In this document: piece by piece, positions 16,392-25,174 of the stretch
Numbering within the stretch: position 1 is the stretch's first letter
Layout of the letters: the number at the start of each line of letters is the position of its first letter
From: Persephonella marina EX-H1
Lineage (GTDB): Bacteria; Aquificota; Aquificia; Aquificales; Hydrogenothermaceae
Length of the DNA: 64,000 nucleotides
Direction: 5' to 3'
NCBI RefSeq assembly: GCF_000021565.1
Contig: NC_012440.1
Location: forward strand, 822,210-886,209
Position numbers and translations under genes: made by a program
The notes under the pieces: generated by a model
Told to the model about the DNA's origin: nothing
The model's database searches: none
Seen by the model: only the letters and a program-made list of their open reading frames with translations

Positions 16392-17432
16392 ATGGATATT
16401 AAGATAGGTGTTTCAGGGGTAAATGCTGTTGACAATCCGGGTCCCGGCATCGGTGTTGCAAAAAGCCTGAAGGAAGCCGAAGATTTTAAAGCTGAGATCA
16501 TCGGTCTTGCATATGATGCTATGGAACCTGGGATATACATGGACTGGATAGTTGATAGGTCTTTCATAATGCCTTACCCATCGGGAGGACATGATGCCTT
16601 CATAAACAGACTTTACTACATAAAGGAAAATAACGGTCTTGATTTTTTTATGTCAGTTTTAGACTCTGAGCTTCCTGTCCTTATAAAGTATGCCGATGAG
16701 CTTGAGAGAAATGGGATAAAAACATTTCTCCCAACACTTGAGCAGTTTAAACTGAGAGGGAAAGACAGACTTGAGGAGATAGCAGTTAGTATAGGTATAG
16801 ATATTCCAGAATCTGAGGTTGTCTCATCTGTTGACGAGCTTTTAAAAGCTGTTGATAGGATAGGACTTCCTGTTATGGTAAAAGGGGCATTTTACAAGGC
16901 TTACAGAGCTTACACAAAACAGGAGGCTGTAAATTACTTTAATAAGATCGTTGCACAGTGGGGTTATCCTGTGATTGTTCAGCAGGTTGTTACAGGTGAG
17001 GAGATGAATGTTGTTGGTGCAGGTGATGGAGAGGGGGGATCACTTGGAATGGTAGGTATAAAAAAGATCTGGATTACAGAGCTTGGCAAGATATGGACAG
17101 GTGTGACCATAAAGAATGAAAAGATGCTCTCAGCAGCTGAAAGGTTTATAAAAAAGTTTGGGTGGAGGGGGGCCTTTGAGCTTGAGTGTATTGTTGATCT
17201 GAAAAATGATAAGGTTTACCTGATAGAGATAAACCCAAGATTTCCGGCATGGTCTTACTTCGCAACAGGTGTTGGTGTGAACATACCTGCAAATATCATA
17301 AGAAAAGCGTTTGGAATGCCTGTTGTTCAGTATAAGGATTATCCCGCCGGGAAGCTTTATGTAAGGTACACAGATGATCTTGTTACAGATATGGAAAGAT
17401 TCCAGAGAATAATAACAAGAGGTGAGAGCTGA
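16392..17432 (+). CDS. ATP-grasp ligase of unknown substrate
   Basis: This 346-residue ATP-grasp enzyme resembles carbamoyl-phosphate synthase and biotin-carboxylase ATP-binding domains. The N-terminal Rossmann-like part has IGVSGVNAVDNPGPGIGV. The ATP-binding Lys lies in GLPVMVKG and the hinge in VIVQQVVTGEE. The Mg-binding Glu279 and Asn281 are in LIEINPRFPAW. These enzymes make an acyl-phosphate and join it to an amine or thiol. The stop overlaps the next start by one base, and the PqqD-like protein is immediately upstream, so all three proteins probably act on one substrate. I do not recognise a characterised member. Confidence 0.85.
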   Translation: MDIKIGVSGVNAVDNPGPGIGVAKSLKEAEDFKAEIIGLAYDAMEPGIYMDWIVDRSFIMPYPSGGHDAFINRLYYIKENNGLDFFMSVLDSELPVLIKYADELERNGIKTFLPTLEQFKLRGKDRLEEIAVSIGIDIPESEVVSSVDELLKAVDRIGLPVMVKGAFYKAYRAYTKQEAVNYFNKIVAQWGYPVIVQQVVTGEEMNVVGAGDGEGGSLGMVGIKKIWITELGKIWTGVTIKNEKMLSAAERFIKKFGWRGAFELECIVDLKNDKVYLIEINPRFPAWSYFATGVGVNIPANIIRKAFGMPVVQYKDYPAGKLYVRYTDDLVTDMERFQRIITRGES

Positions 17433-18787
17433 TGAAAAAGGTTTATGAGAAGCCTGTTATAACAAAGCTTGAGACAGGTTTTATGAATAAATTTGGGGGT
17501 TCTCCCCTTTATGCAAGAAAGATAAGAAAGGATATAGACGGCGTTCCCGTTTCTGAACTTGTTGAAAGGTACGGCTCCCCTCTATTTGTGATATCTGAAA
17601 GAAAACTGAGGGAAAGATACAGAAAGATATACAACGCCTTCTCATCAAGATACCCTAACGTCCAGTTTGGCTGGTCTTACAAAACAAACTATCTAAAGGC
17701 TGTCTGCTCAGTACTCCATCAGGAGGGGGCTATAGCTGAGGTTGTCTCAGCCTTTGAGTATGAGAAAGCGAGAAATCTCGGTATAGATGGTAAGAATATA
17801 ATATTCAACGGTCCTCACAAAACCCTGGATATTCTTGAAAAGGCTGCATCTGAAGGGGCAATGATACATATAGATCATTTTGATGAGATAATTGATCTTG
17901 AGAAGATTGCAGACAGACTGGGAAAAAAGATAAAGGTAGCCATAAGGGTGAATATGGACACCGGTATACACCCACAGTGGGACAGATTTGGGTTTAATCT
18001 TGAAACGGGACAGGCTTTAGATGCTGTAAAAAGGATAGCAACAGGTGGAAAGCTTGTTCTGAATGGGCTTCACTCACATATAGGAACATTCATACTTGAG
18101 CCAGAAGCTTACGGAAAGGAAGTTGAGAAGCTTGTTAAACTTGCATATGAGATAGAGGATAACTTCGGTTTCAAGATAGAGTATCTTGATATAGGTGGTG
18201 GATTCCCTTCTAAAAACAAACTGAAGGGAACTTATCTTCCACCGGATGTTCTCGTTCCTTCAGTTGAGGAGTATGCTGAAAAGATAACTGAGGCTCTGTA
18301 CTCAAATTTGAGACCTGGAGACTTTCCAAAGCTTATACTTGAGACGGGAAGAGCAATTATAGATGAGGCTGAGTATCTTATAACCACCATATTCGCATCA
18401 AAAAGACTTCCAGACGGAAGGAAGGCTTACATAGCTGATGCTGGAGTGAACATCCTTTTTACAGCTTTCTGGTATAAGTTCAATATAGAGATTGACAGAG
18501 AAGTTCAGGGGACGAACGAGCCTTCCGTTATATACGGACCTTTATGTATGAATATAGATGTTATAGACGATGGAACGATGCTCCCACCTCTTGAGAGGGG
18601 AACAAGACTGATCATATCACCTGTAGGAGCATACAACAACACACAGTGGATGCAGTTCATTGAGTACAGACCTAATGTTGTTATGATCATGGAGGATGGA
18701 TCTGTTGAGATAGTCAGAGAAAGGGAAGATATCTCCGATATTGAAAGAAGGGAGAGATTACCTGAAAAACTTAGAATAAATCAGTAA
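17432..18787 (+). CDS. Fold-type III PLP decarboxylase homologue (LysA/ODC-like)
   Basis: This 451-residue alanine-racemase-fold enzyme belongs to the diaminopimelate/ornithine decarboxylase group. The PLP-binding residue is Lys84 in SYKTN. Further active-site elements are HSHIGT, LDIGGGFP, ETGRAI, Cys372 in YGPLCMNID and the final GAYN. These suggest real decarboxylase chemistry, although substrate is unknown. An extra N-terminal segment of about 30 residues begins MKKVYEKPVITKLETG, which resembles the YxxPxLxxxG leader motif that RRE domains bind; the RRE-like PqqD gene is two genes upstream. It is translationally coupled to the ATP-grasp gene. The housekeeping LysA is less likely because of the context and this extension. 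Confidence 0.82.
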   Translation: MKKVYEKPVITKLETGFMNKFGGSPLYARKIRKDIDGVPVSELVERYGSPLFVISERKLRERYRKIYNAFSSRYPNVQFGWSYKTNYLKAVCSVLHQEGAIAEVVSAFEYEKARNLGIDGKNIIFNGPHKTLDILEKAASEGAMIHIDHFDEIIDLEKIADRLGKKIKVAIRVNMDTGIHPQWDRFGFNLETGQALDAVKRIATGGKLVLNGLHSHIGTFILEPEAYGKEVEKLVKLAYEIEDNFGFKIEYLDIGGGFPSKNKLKGTYLPPDVLVPSVEEYAEKITEALYSNLRPGDFPKLILETGRAIIDEAEYLITTIFASKRLPDGRKAYIADAGVNILFTAFWYKFNIEIDREVQGTNEPSVIYGPLCMNIDVIDDGTMLPPLERGTRLIISPVGAYNNTQWMQFIEYRPNVVMIMEDGSVEIVREREDISDIERRERLPEKLRINQ

Positions 18788-18794
18788 TGGATCT

Positions 18795-20879
18795 ATGAGA
18801 GTAAAGATAAAAGAGGATATAAAAGCTATCTTTAACAGTTACTCTGAGATATTTTTCTTTGAGAACTATTTAGCCGGATCAGTTCTGTTTTTTCTCACAT
18901 TTTTGAACCCAAATATCGGTGTAGCAGGTATAATAGCACTTTTCTCAGCTTACATATTTGCAAGATTTCTTAAGATGGAAAAGGAGTTTTTATCATCAGG
19001 ATTTTATACCTATAATCCTCTCCTTGTTGGACTGTCCATCGGGTATCTTTTCAAGATAACACCTCTTACAGTGTTCTTTATAGCTGCTTCAGGGATCTTG
19101 ACTTTCGTTTTTTCTGTTATGCTTTTCAGCCTTTTCTCATACTATCTCAGGCTACCAATACTCAGTATACCTTTTGTTGTTATAAGCTCAACAATATACC
19201 TTGCTGTTTCAAACTACTCAAACCTATTTGTAAGCTCCCTTTATCCACACATAAATTTTTCCTTTCTTGAAAACTATATTCCTGTATGGGTGTCAGGTTA
19301 TTTTAAATCCCTTGGGACGATACTTTTCTTACCTGACATACTTGCAGGTTTTATCTTCTCCCTTGTGATCTTCTATATCTCAAGGATACTCTTTTTCCTG
19401 TCAGTTATCGGTTACTACAGCGGAACTTTTGCCTCAGGTATCTTGACAGGCTCTCTCTACCAGGCGTTTTCAGATATAAGCCATTTTAATTTTATACTGA
19501 TATCAATGGCACTTGGAGGTATATTTCTTATACCATCTATAAGGTCCTACTTTGTTGCTTTAACAGGTGTTATAACCTCAACCATTGTTCTTTCAGCTAT
19601 AAAAACCTTCTGGGCATTGTACGGCATACCGGCATTTACACTTCCTTTTAATATTATCACCTTAACATTCATATATGTTTTAGGTATCGTTGGGTTCCCT
19701 TTTGTTGCAAGGATAATAAGGAAAACACCTGAAGAGACACTTGATTTTTACCTTACCAACCTTAAGAGATATAAAGGGTCTGAAAGAACTCTACACCTGC
19801 CTTTCTCAGGCAGATGGACTGTGTATCAGGGTTTTAATGGAAGATGGACGCATAAAGGTGGATGGAGGTATGCTTACGATTTTGTTATAACAGATGAGGA
19901 AGGGAAGACCTACAGGAATGAAGGTCTTGAACTTGAGGATTACTATGCATTCAGAAAACCTGTTTTATCCCCTGTTAGAGGAAGGGTTGTAAAGGTCATA
20001 AATGATCTTCCTGATAATCCTATAGGTCAGGTGGACAGGGAGAACAGCTGGGGAAATCTTGTTATTATCCACGATCCGAGAGGTTTTTATGTTGAGATAT
20101 CCCATCTCTCATACAGATCAGTAAAGGTAAAGGAGGGGGACTGGGTTGAGGTTGGAAGTTATATAGGACTGTGTGGAAATTCAGGTTACTCCCCACAGCC
20201 ACATATTCATATTCAGGTACAGCTGTCTGACAGTGTGGGAGGATATACAGTTCCCTTCAGTTTTGTTAATTTCATATCTGATGGAAGATTTTACTCAAAC
20301 GATCTTCCTGATGAGGGAAGCGTTGTGGAGCCTGTATTCCCAGATAAAACTCTTGAACTTAAGTTCTCATTCGTCCTTGATAACTCCTTTGAGTATAAGG
20401 TTTTAAAAAAGGGAAAAGAGGAAGAAAGGCTTAAGATCACTGTAAAGATGTCCCCTGACGGAACTTTTTATTTTGATTCAGGTAAGGGAAAGCTTTACTT
20501 TGGAAAGTATGAGGGAACATTTTACTTTTTCAGGCTTGATGGTGATGATGAATACCTTAAACTGCTCTTTGAAGCTTTACCTAAGATACCTCTGTTCTAC
20601 AGGCAGGGTATCAGATGGGAAGACCATATACCTTTAAAGATAGTAACAGGAAAGCTTAAAAATTCAGTCATACTTTTTATAAGCTCTTTTAAACATGATT
20701 TTGCAGATGTAAAATATACAGGGGAGTTTCTTGATATTAGAAAGATAAAAGGGTCTGTAAGATCAAGCATACTTAATATGAGGAAAGATTTTTATGTTGA
20801 GTTAGACGAATTTTTGGGTATAAAAAGTGTCAGAACGGATGATATAGAGTTAGAACTTGTAAAAACAGAGTACAAGTAG
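18795..20879 (+). CDS. Urea-transporter-like membrane domain fused to M23 peptidase
   Basis: This protein has 694 residues. Residues 1-310 contain about ten hydrophobic helices and resemble the urea transporter (UT) family, for example YNPLLVGLSIGYLF near residue 73 and the late TLPFNIITL helix. Residues 340-500 form an M23/LytM metallopeptidase domain: QGFNGRWTHKGGW with His353, Asp362 in YAYDF, His437 in HLSYRSV, and the PHIHIQV pair His470/His472. The last 190 residues are beta-rich without a recognised motif. If the even number of helices is right, the C-terminal parts should be periplasmic and could act on peptidoglycan or a peptide. No urease genes are in the window. Confidence 0.82.
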   Translation: MRVKIKEDIKAIFNSYSEIFFFENYLAGSVLFFLTFLNPNIGVAGIIALFSAYIFARFLKMEKEFLSSGFYTYNPLLVGLSIGYLFKITPLTVFFIAASGILTFVFSVMLFSLFSYYLRLPILSIPFVVISSTIYLAVSNYSNLFVSSLYPHINFSFLENYIPVWVSGYFKSLGTILFLPDILAGFIFSLVIFYISRILFFLSVIGYYSGTFASGILTGSLYQAFSDISHFNFILISMALGGIFLIPSIRSYFVALTGVITSTIVLSAIKTFWALYGIPAFTLPFNIITLTFIYVLGIVGFPFVARIIRKTPEETLDFYLTNLKRYKGSERTLHLPFSGRWTVYQGFNGRWTHKGGWRYAYDFVITDEEGKTYRNEGLELEDYYAFRKPVLSPVRGRVVKVINDLPDNPIGQVDRENSWGNLVIIHDPRGFYVEISHLSYRSVKVKEGDWVEVGSYIGLCGNSGYSPQPHIHIQVQLSDSVGGYTVPFSFVNFISDGRFYSNDLPDEGSVVEPVFPDKTLELKFSFVLDNSFEYKVLKKGKEEERLKITVKMSPDGTFYFDSGKGKLYFGKYEGTFYFFRLDGDDEYLKLLFEALPKIPLFYRQGIRWEDHIPLKIVTGKLKNSVILFISSFKHDFADVKYTGEFLDIRKIKGSVRSSILNMRKDFYVELDEFLGIKSVRTDDIELELVKTEYK

Positions 20880-20888
20880 AGGTTCGTT

Positions 20889-21743
20889 ATGGTAAGAAGG
20901 GTTATAGCTGTTTTTCTTTCATTATTTACACTTTCAACAGCAGGAACAGCTTACAGATTTGATACAGTTTTTTATACAGGTGCTATACAGTATGACAGCT
21001 CAATAAGAGATTCAGGTATGACAGCAGGTGTTTACTGGTATCTTGGAGTAGGGCTTGAACACTCCTTAGAAGGGGAGATAGATTACACATACATAAAGTA
21101 TCTGACTCAGCCTGATCTGAACCAGTTTGATCTTACTCTTCTTTATACAAACTACTCCTTTATGAACAGAAAGATAAGATTTGGATACCACCGTATATTC
21201 TCAGATGATAAAAATACAGATATGGGAAGTATATTCACATTAGGCTATGAGTATTACATACCTTACAGGTACAGTGCAGGTTTTGATATTAACTACTCAT
21301 TTTATCCTGATTACTCAACTGGTAAAAAGGGATTATCAGTTTTCCAGATAACACCTGGTATAAGCTACAGTTTTGGTGACTACTACAGTTATGGAAGTTT
21401 TACAGCGGGACTTAAAGCTTATCTGATACAGCTGTCTGATAATACAGGGTTCGGTAAGAGCTTTTACTCAACAGAGGGAAGTTTAGATTATTACTACGGC
21501 AGTCTTACAGCAGGTTTTTCTTTATGGGCTGGGGAGCAGTCATTCGCCGTTAAGAACCACGGCTTTATCGTTTACAATCTTTCAGAAAAATACACAGGAG
21601 GATACTCTTTATACCTTAGGTATATCTTAAGTAAAAATATGAGCTTTACAGGAAAGTACAGCAGAACAGAGTTTAAAGAAGCAGGGAGTCCTTTAAAGAG
21701 TAAGGCGAGTATATTTGTGATCACGGTGGGAACAACATTTTAG
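20889..21743 (+). CDS. Exported, probable outer-membrane beta-barrel protein
   Basis: This 284-residue protein has a signal peptide (residues 1-22, cleavage likely after STAGTA) followed by alternating aromatic/polar strands rich in Tyr, Phe, Gly and Ser. It ends in a strand with terminal Phe (ITVGTTF), a common feature of outer membrane barrels. Six to ten strands are plausible from the pattern. I recognise no named family. It is nine bases downstream of the UT/M23 gene and six bases upstream of the TPR gene, so it is probably the outer-membrane part of the same envelope system. Confidence 0.65.
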   Translation: MVRRVIAVFLSLFTLSTAGTAYRFDTVFYTGAIQYDSSIRDSGMTAGVYWYLGVGLEHSLEGEIDYTYIKYLTQPDLNQFDLTLLYTNYSFMNRKIRFGYHRIFSDDKNTDMGSIFTLGYEYYIPYRYSAGFDINYSFYPDYSTGKKGLSVFQITPGISYSFGDYYSYGSFTAGLKAYLIQLSDNTGFGKSFYSTEGSLDYYYGSLTAGFSLWAGEQSFAVKNHGFIVYNLSEKYTGGYSLYLRYILSKNMSFTGKYSRTEFKEAGSPLKSKASIFVITVGTTF

Positions 21744-21749
21744 AGGAAT

Positions 21750-22364
21750 GTGATGAGAGGAATCATATCTATCTTACTTATACTTTCTGTTTTTTCTTAC
21801 GCTTTAGATTATGAAAAGATAAAAGATGCCTACTACAGATCCTACCAGTATGAAAAGGTTGGGGATTTTGAGAATGCTGTAAAATCAATCATGATCGTGT
21901 ATAAAGAGTATCCTGAAGGTTACACTGTAAATCTCAGACTTGGATGGCTTTATTACCTTAATAAGAATTACGCAAACTCCATATACCATTATGAGAAGGC
22001 TTTAAAGGTCATCCCGTCATCTGTTGAAGCGAAACTGGGGTACACGCTCCCCCTTTTAGCCCAGGGGAAGTATACAGATGTTGAGAAGATATGCTACCAG
22101 ATACTTAACACAGATTTTTATAACTATTATGGAAATCTAAGACTGTCCTTTGTCTTAAGGATGCAGAAAAAGTATGATATGGCTGTAAAGGTTATAAATA
22201 AGATGCTCTCTTTATATCCTACAGATATTAATTTTCTAACTGAGCTTGCTCTTGTAAGGTTTTATCAGGGGGATAAAAAACAGGCTGAGTATCTTTTTAA
22301 GGATATACTCATACTTGATCCTGAAAATGTAACAGCAAAGGAGTACCTGAAAAAATTAAGATGA
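21750..22364 (+). CDS. Exported tetratricopeptide repeat protein
   Basis: This 204-residue protein starts with a signal-like segment (residues 1-18). Four to five TPR units follow, visible as repeated pairs of helices: GDFENAVKSIMIVYKEYPEG, KNYANSIYHYEKALKVIPSS, GKYTDVEKICYQILNTD, KKYDMAVKVINKMLSLYP and GDKKQAEYLFKDILILDPEN. TPR proteins are scaffolds for protein contacts; the export signal places this one in the periplasm. It lies between the barrel gene and the cyclotransferase-like gene (4-base overlap). Confidence 0.8.
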   Translation: MMRGIISILLILSVFSYALDYEKIKDAYYRSYQYEKVGDFENAVKSIMIVYKEYPEGYTVNLRLGWLYYLNKNYANSIYHYEKALKVIPSSVEAKLGYTLPLLAQGKYTDVEKICYQILNTDFYNYYGNLRLSFVLRMQKKYDMAVKVINKMLSLYPTDINFLTELALVRFYQGDKKQAEYLFKDILILDPENVTAKEYLKKLR

Positions 22365-22705
22365 CAGACCACCTTTTCGTTTATGGAACGTTAAAAAGGG
22401 GCTACAGACTTCATCACTATCTAAAGAATTCCAGATTCGTATCTGAAGGTTTTGTAAAAGGATACAGGATGTATCTCGTTTCATGGTATCCGGCTGTTGT
22501 GAAAGGTGATGGTATCGTTTATGGTGAGGTTTATAAGATAGATGAAAGAACTCTTAAGATTATAGACAGGGTTGAGGATGAAGGGAGTCTATATGTAAGG
22601 GAGATTGAAAATGTTGAGACAGAAAAAGGGATAATACCGTGTTATATCTATATTTACAGGGGAAAAGTGGAAGGGCTAAAAGAGATAAAGTCAGGCAGAT
22701 TTTAA
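22361..22705 (+). CDS. Gamma-glutamylcyclotransferase-like (AIG2/GGCT) protein
   Basis: This 114-residue protein has the GGCT/AIG2 fold. The substrate loop YGTLKRG lies at residues 8-14, and the candidate catalytic Glu is in DRVEDEG (about residue 73). Family members release 5-oxoproline from gamma-glutamyl peptides or gamma-glutamyl amines; some small bacterial members are uncharacterised. It ends the seven-gene unit, starts four bases before the TPR stop, and overlaps the convergent nasA stop by four bases. An involvement in cleaving a gamma-glutamyl-type conjugate made by the ATP-grasp protein is possible but speculative. Confidence 0.8.
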   Translation: MTDHLFVYGTLKRGYRLHHYLKNSRFVSEGFVKGYRMYLVSWYPAVVKGDGIVYGEVYKIDERTLKIIDRVEDEGSLYVREIENVETEKGIIPCYIYIYRGKVEGLKEIKSGRF

Positions 22706-25173
22706 TCCTGCTTTCTTAGCTCCCTATCCTCGTAGTATCTCTTAACTATCTCAAATATACCGTGGAATAAAAACTCGTAGGTGTATTCCCATGCTATAAG
22801 CTCATCTTTATCAAGATCAAATATCCTTTCCATACTTTTTGAAAAGCTTTCAGTCAGGGATCTCTGGTATTCAGGCTGGAAGTTTAGTGAGATATAAATA
22901 GATGCTATCTCTTCATTTAAAACCATAGCTTTTTCCCAGTCTGTAGGATTGAGTATGAAAAGTCTTATTAGCTCTCCTGTTTTCATTGTTAAAAGTTTAA
23001 CACTTTCGCTGTCCATACCAAGTTTATCTTTTATACTGTGAAATCCTGTTTCTAAAGCATCATCCAGGAATCTTTCAACGGCTTTAAAGCTGTTCTTTAC
23101 CTTCTGGTATGTATCATCTGAAAGTCTGTATATCCTTTTCTTCCTTGCCTTCATATAAACGGAGCTGAACTTAAGTTCAGGTTCCTTTGAGATAGGGTCT
23201 ACAGCATCTGAAACAAGGATGTTTGTAGGGAAATGGTAGATCTTTCCGTATCCAAAGGGTGCAAAAAGAACACCCCTTCTGATACTTCCAACCTTTGTTT
23301 TTATATAGATCTGTCCCCTCTTTGATCTTACATTTATGTAGTCATTGTCTACAATACCAAGTTCAAAAGCATCCTTCTCATTTATCAGTATGTAAGGCTC
23401 GGCCTCGTCTCTGAGCAGTTCAAGGGATTTTCCTGTTCTGGTCATTGTGTGCCACTGCTTTTTTGTTCTTCCTGTAGTCAGGATAAAAGAGTATGGATAC
23501 TTTACCCTGTCTTCAGGTTCTTTAAAAACAGCTCTGTTGAACTTTGCCTTTCCGGATGGGGTTGGAAACTTTTTGTCCCTGTATAGCCATCTTTCACCCC
23601 ATCTCTTTGGAAGGTCTTCATAACTGAAATCAGAGATATCACACAGCCTGCCTTTTGTTGTCTTTTTATACTCGTCAAATATTTCCTTTGAGCTTTTATA
23701 ACTGAAATGTTCTTCCCAGCCTAATCTTTTTGCTACCTCACAGAATATCTCCCAGTCGTGCTTACACTGTGGTGGAGGATCTCTGAATATGCCGTTGTAT
23801 GTTATGGTTCTGTCAGAACCTGTCATCACACCTTCTTTCTCACCCCACTGTGTTGCAGGAAGGACTAAATTTGCATAATCAACAGAGTCAGTCAGATAGG
23901 CATCCTGAACTATCACAAATGTATTTCTTAAAGCTTTCCAGAATTTATTAAGGTTAGGCATGGTAACGGCAGGATTTGTACAGACAATCCAGAAGAGCTT
24001 TATATCACCATCTATCATTCTTTCAACAGCTTCAACAGCGGTTACTCCAGGTTTTTCTTTTATAGATCCTTCATGAATCTTCCAGAATCTCTCCATAAAA
24101 TCCCTGTCCTCTTTATTTCTCACATCCCTGTATCCTGGAAGTCCGTTAACAAGATAGCCAACCTCCCTTCCACCCATGGCGTTTGGCTGACCTGTAAGTG
24201 AGAACGGACAGCCTTTCTCATTAATTCTGCCTGTGGCAAGATGAAGGTTTATCAGGGAGATATTTTTCATCGTTCCATTTGAAGACTGGTTCAACCCCAT
24301 AGTCCAGAAAGAGATCAGTTTCTTACTGAAAGCATAGATCTCTGCCAGTTTATATATATGACTCTCTTTTATACCACATATCTGAGCTGCTATATCAGGA
24401 GGGTATCTCTCTGCTTCATCTATAGCATCTTCAAAGTTTTCAGTATGTTCTTTTATAAATCCGTAATCAAGCCATCCTTTTTTGTTAAGTAAGTACAGAA
24501 CACTGTTAAAAAGTACCGTATCTGTTCCAGGTTTTATATCAATCCATATATCAGCTTTATCTGCTGTTGCTGTTTTAACAGGGTCTATAACTATTATTCT
24601 GGTTTCAGGATACTCTTTCTTTCTCTTCAGAACCCTTTTAAAGAGTACAGGATGTGTCCATGCTGCGTTAGATCCTGCGAATACAAAGGCATCTGAATCA
24701 TCAATATCCTCATAACTTCCAGGTACACCATCAGAGCCAAAAGAGAGTTTGTATCCCATAACAGCTGATGCCATACACAGCCTTGAGTTTGCATCTATAT
24801 TGTTTGTTCTTATAAACCCTTTAACAAATTTGTTTATAACGTAGCTGTCCTCTGTTGTTAGCTGGCCTGATATATAGAAGTAGTTTTCATCTGGTTTATT
24901 ATGGGTCAGTTTTTCAGAGATTATATCAAATGCCTCCTCCCAGCTTATCTCTCTGAACTGTTCTTTTTTATTCTCCCTGTAAAGTGGGGATGGAACACGT
25001 CCAATATCCATAACCTTGGGATATGGTACAGGCTTTAGACAGAGGTCACCTGATGTTGCAGGATGTTTTTTATCACCTCTTATCTTTGTTCTTCCTTTTC
25101 TGTCTTTAAAGATCTCCAGACCACATCCTACCCCACAGTAAGGGCACTGGGCTTTTGCGAGAATCTCACTCAT
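22702..25173 (-). CDS. nasA: Assimilatory nitrate reductase catalytic subunit
   Basis: This molybdopterin enzyme reduces nitrate to nitrite in the cytoplasm. The N-terminus binds a [4Fe-4S] cluster through CPYCGVGC and LCLKP. Molybdopterin-binding segments follow (SNAAWTHPV, TNPAVTMPN, LPATQWGEKEGVMTGSDR), and the C-terminal MGD domain includes TTGRTKKQWHTMTRTG. The start is placed at the ATG ending at 25173 (823 residues), because GAGGAG lies seven bases upstream; narK stops one base before it. The protein is about 100 residues longer than ordinary NasA/NarB: residues about 683-823 are an added helical domain of unknown function. It lacks the BFD-like [2Fe-2S] tail of enterobacterial NasA, and ferredoxin is the likely donor. 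Confidence 0.93.
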   Translation of the reverse strand: MSEILAKAQCPYCGVGCGLEIFKDRKGRTKIRGDKKHPATSGDLCLKPVPYPKVMDIGRVPSPLYRENKKEQFREISWEEAFDIISEKLTHNKPDENYFYISGQLTTEDSYVINKFVKGFIRTNNIDANSRLCMASAVMGYKLSFGSDGVPGSYEDIDDSDAFVFAGSNAAWTHPVLFKRVLKRKKEYPETRIIVIDPVKTATADKADIWIDIKPGTDTVLFNSVLYLLNKKGWLDYGFIKEHTENFEDAIDEAERYPPDIAAQICGIKESHIYKLAEIYAFSKKLISFWTMGLNQSSNGTMKNISLINLHLATGRINEKGCPFSLTGQPNAMGGREVGYLVNGLPGYRDVRNKEDRDFMERFWKIHEGSIKEKPGVTAVEAVERMIDGDIKLFWIVCTNPAVTMPNLNKFWKALRNTFVIVQDAYLTDSVDYANLVLPATQWGEKEGVMTGSDRTITYNGIFRDPPPQCKHDWEIFCEVAKRLGWEEHFSYKSSKEIFDEYKKTTKGRLCDISDFSYEDLPKRWGERWLYRDKKFPTPSGKAKFNRAVFKEPEDRVKYPYSFILTTGRTKKQWHTMTRTGKSLELLRDEAEPYILINEKDAFELGIVDNDYINVRSKRGQIYIKTKVGSIRRGVLFAPFGYGKIYHFPTNILVSDAVDPISKEPELKFSSVYMKARKKRIYRLSDDTYQKVKNSFKAVERFLDDALETGFHSIKDKLGMDSESVKLLTMKTGELIRLFILNPTDWEKAMVLNEEIASIYISLNFQPEYQRSLTESFSKSMERIFDLDKDELIAWEYTYEFLFHGIFEIVKRYYEDRELRKQD

Positions 25174-25174
25174 C

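Noticed and set aside
19241-19249. Exact DnaA box TTATCCACA
   Set aside because: It is a single copy inside the UT/M23 coding region, with no neighbouring boxes and far from dnaA.
18795-19740. Reading the UT-like domain as evidence for urea metabolism
   Set aside because: No urease or urea amidolyase gene is in the window and the fusion to M23 argues for another substrate.
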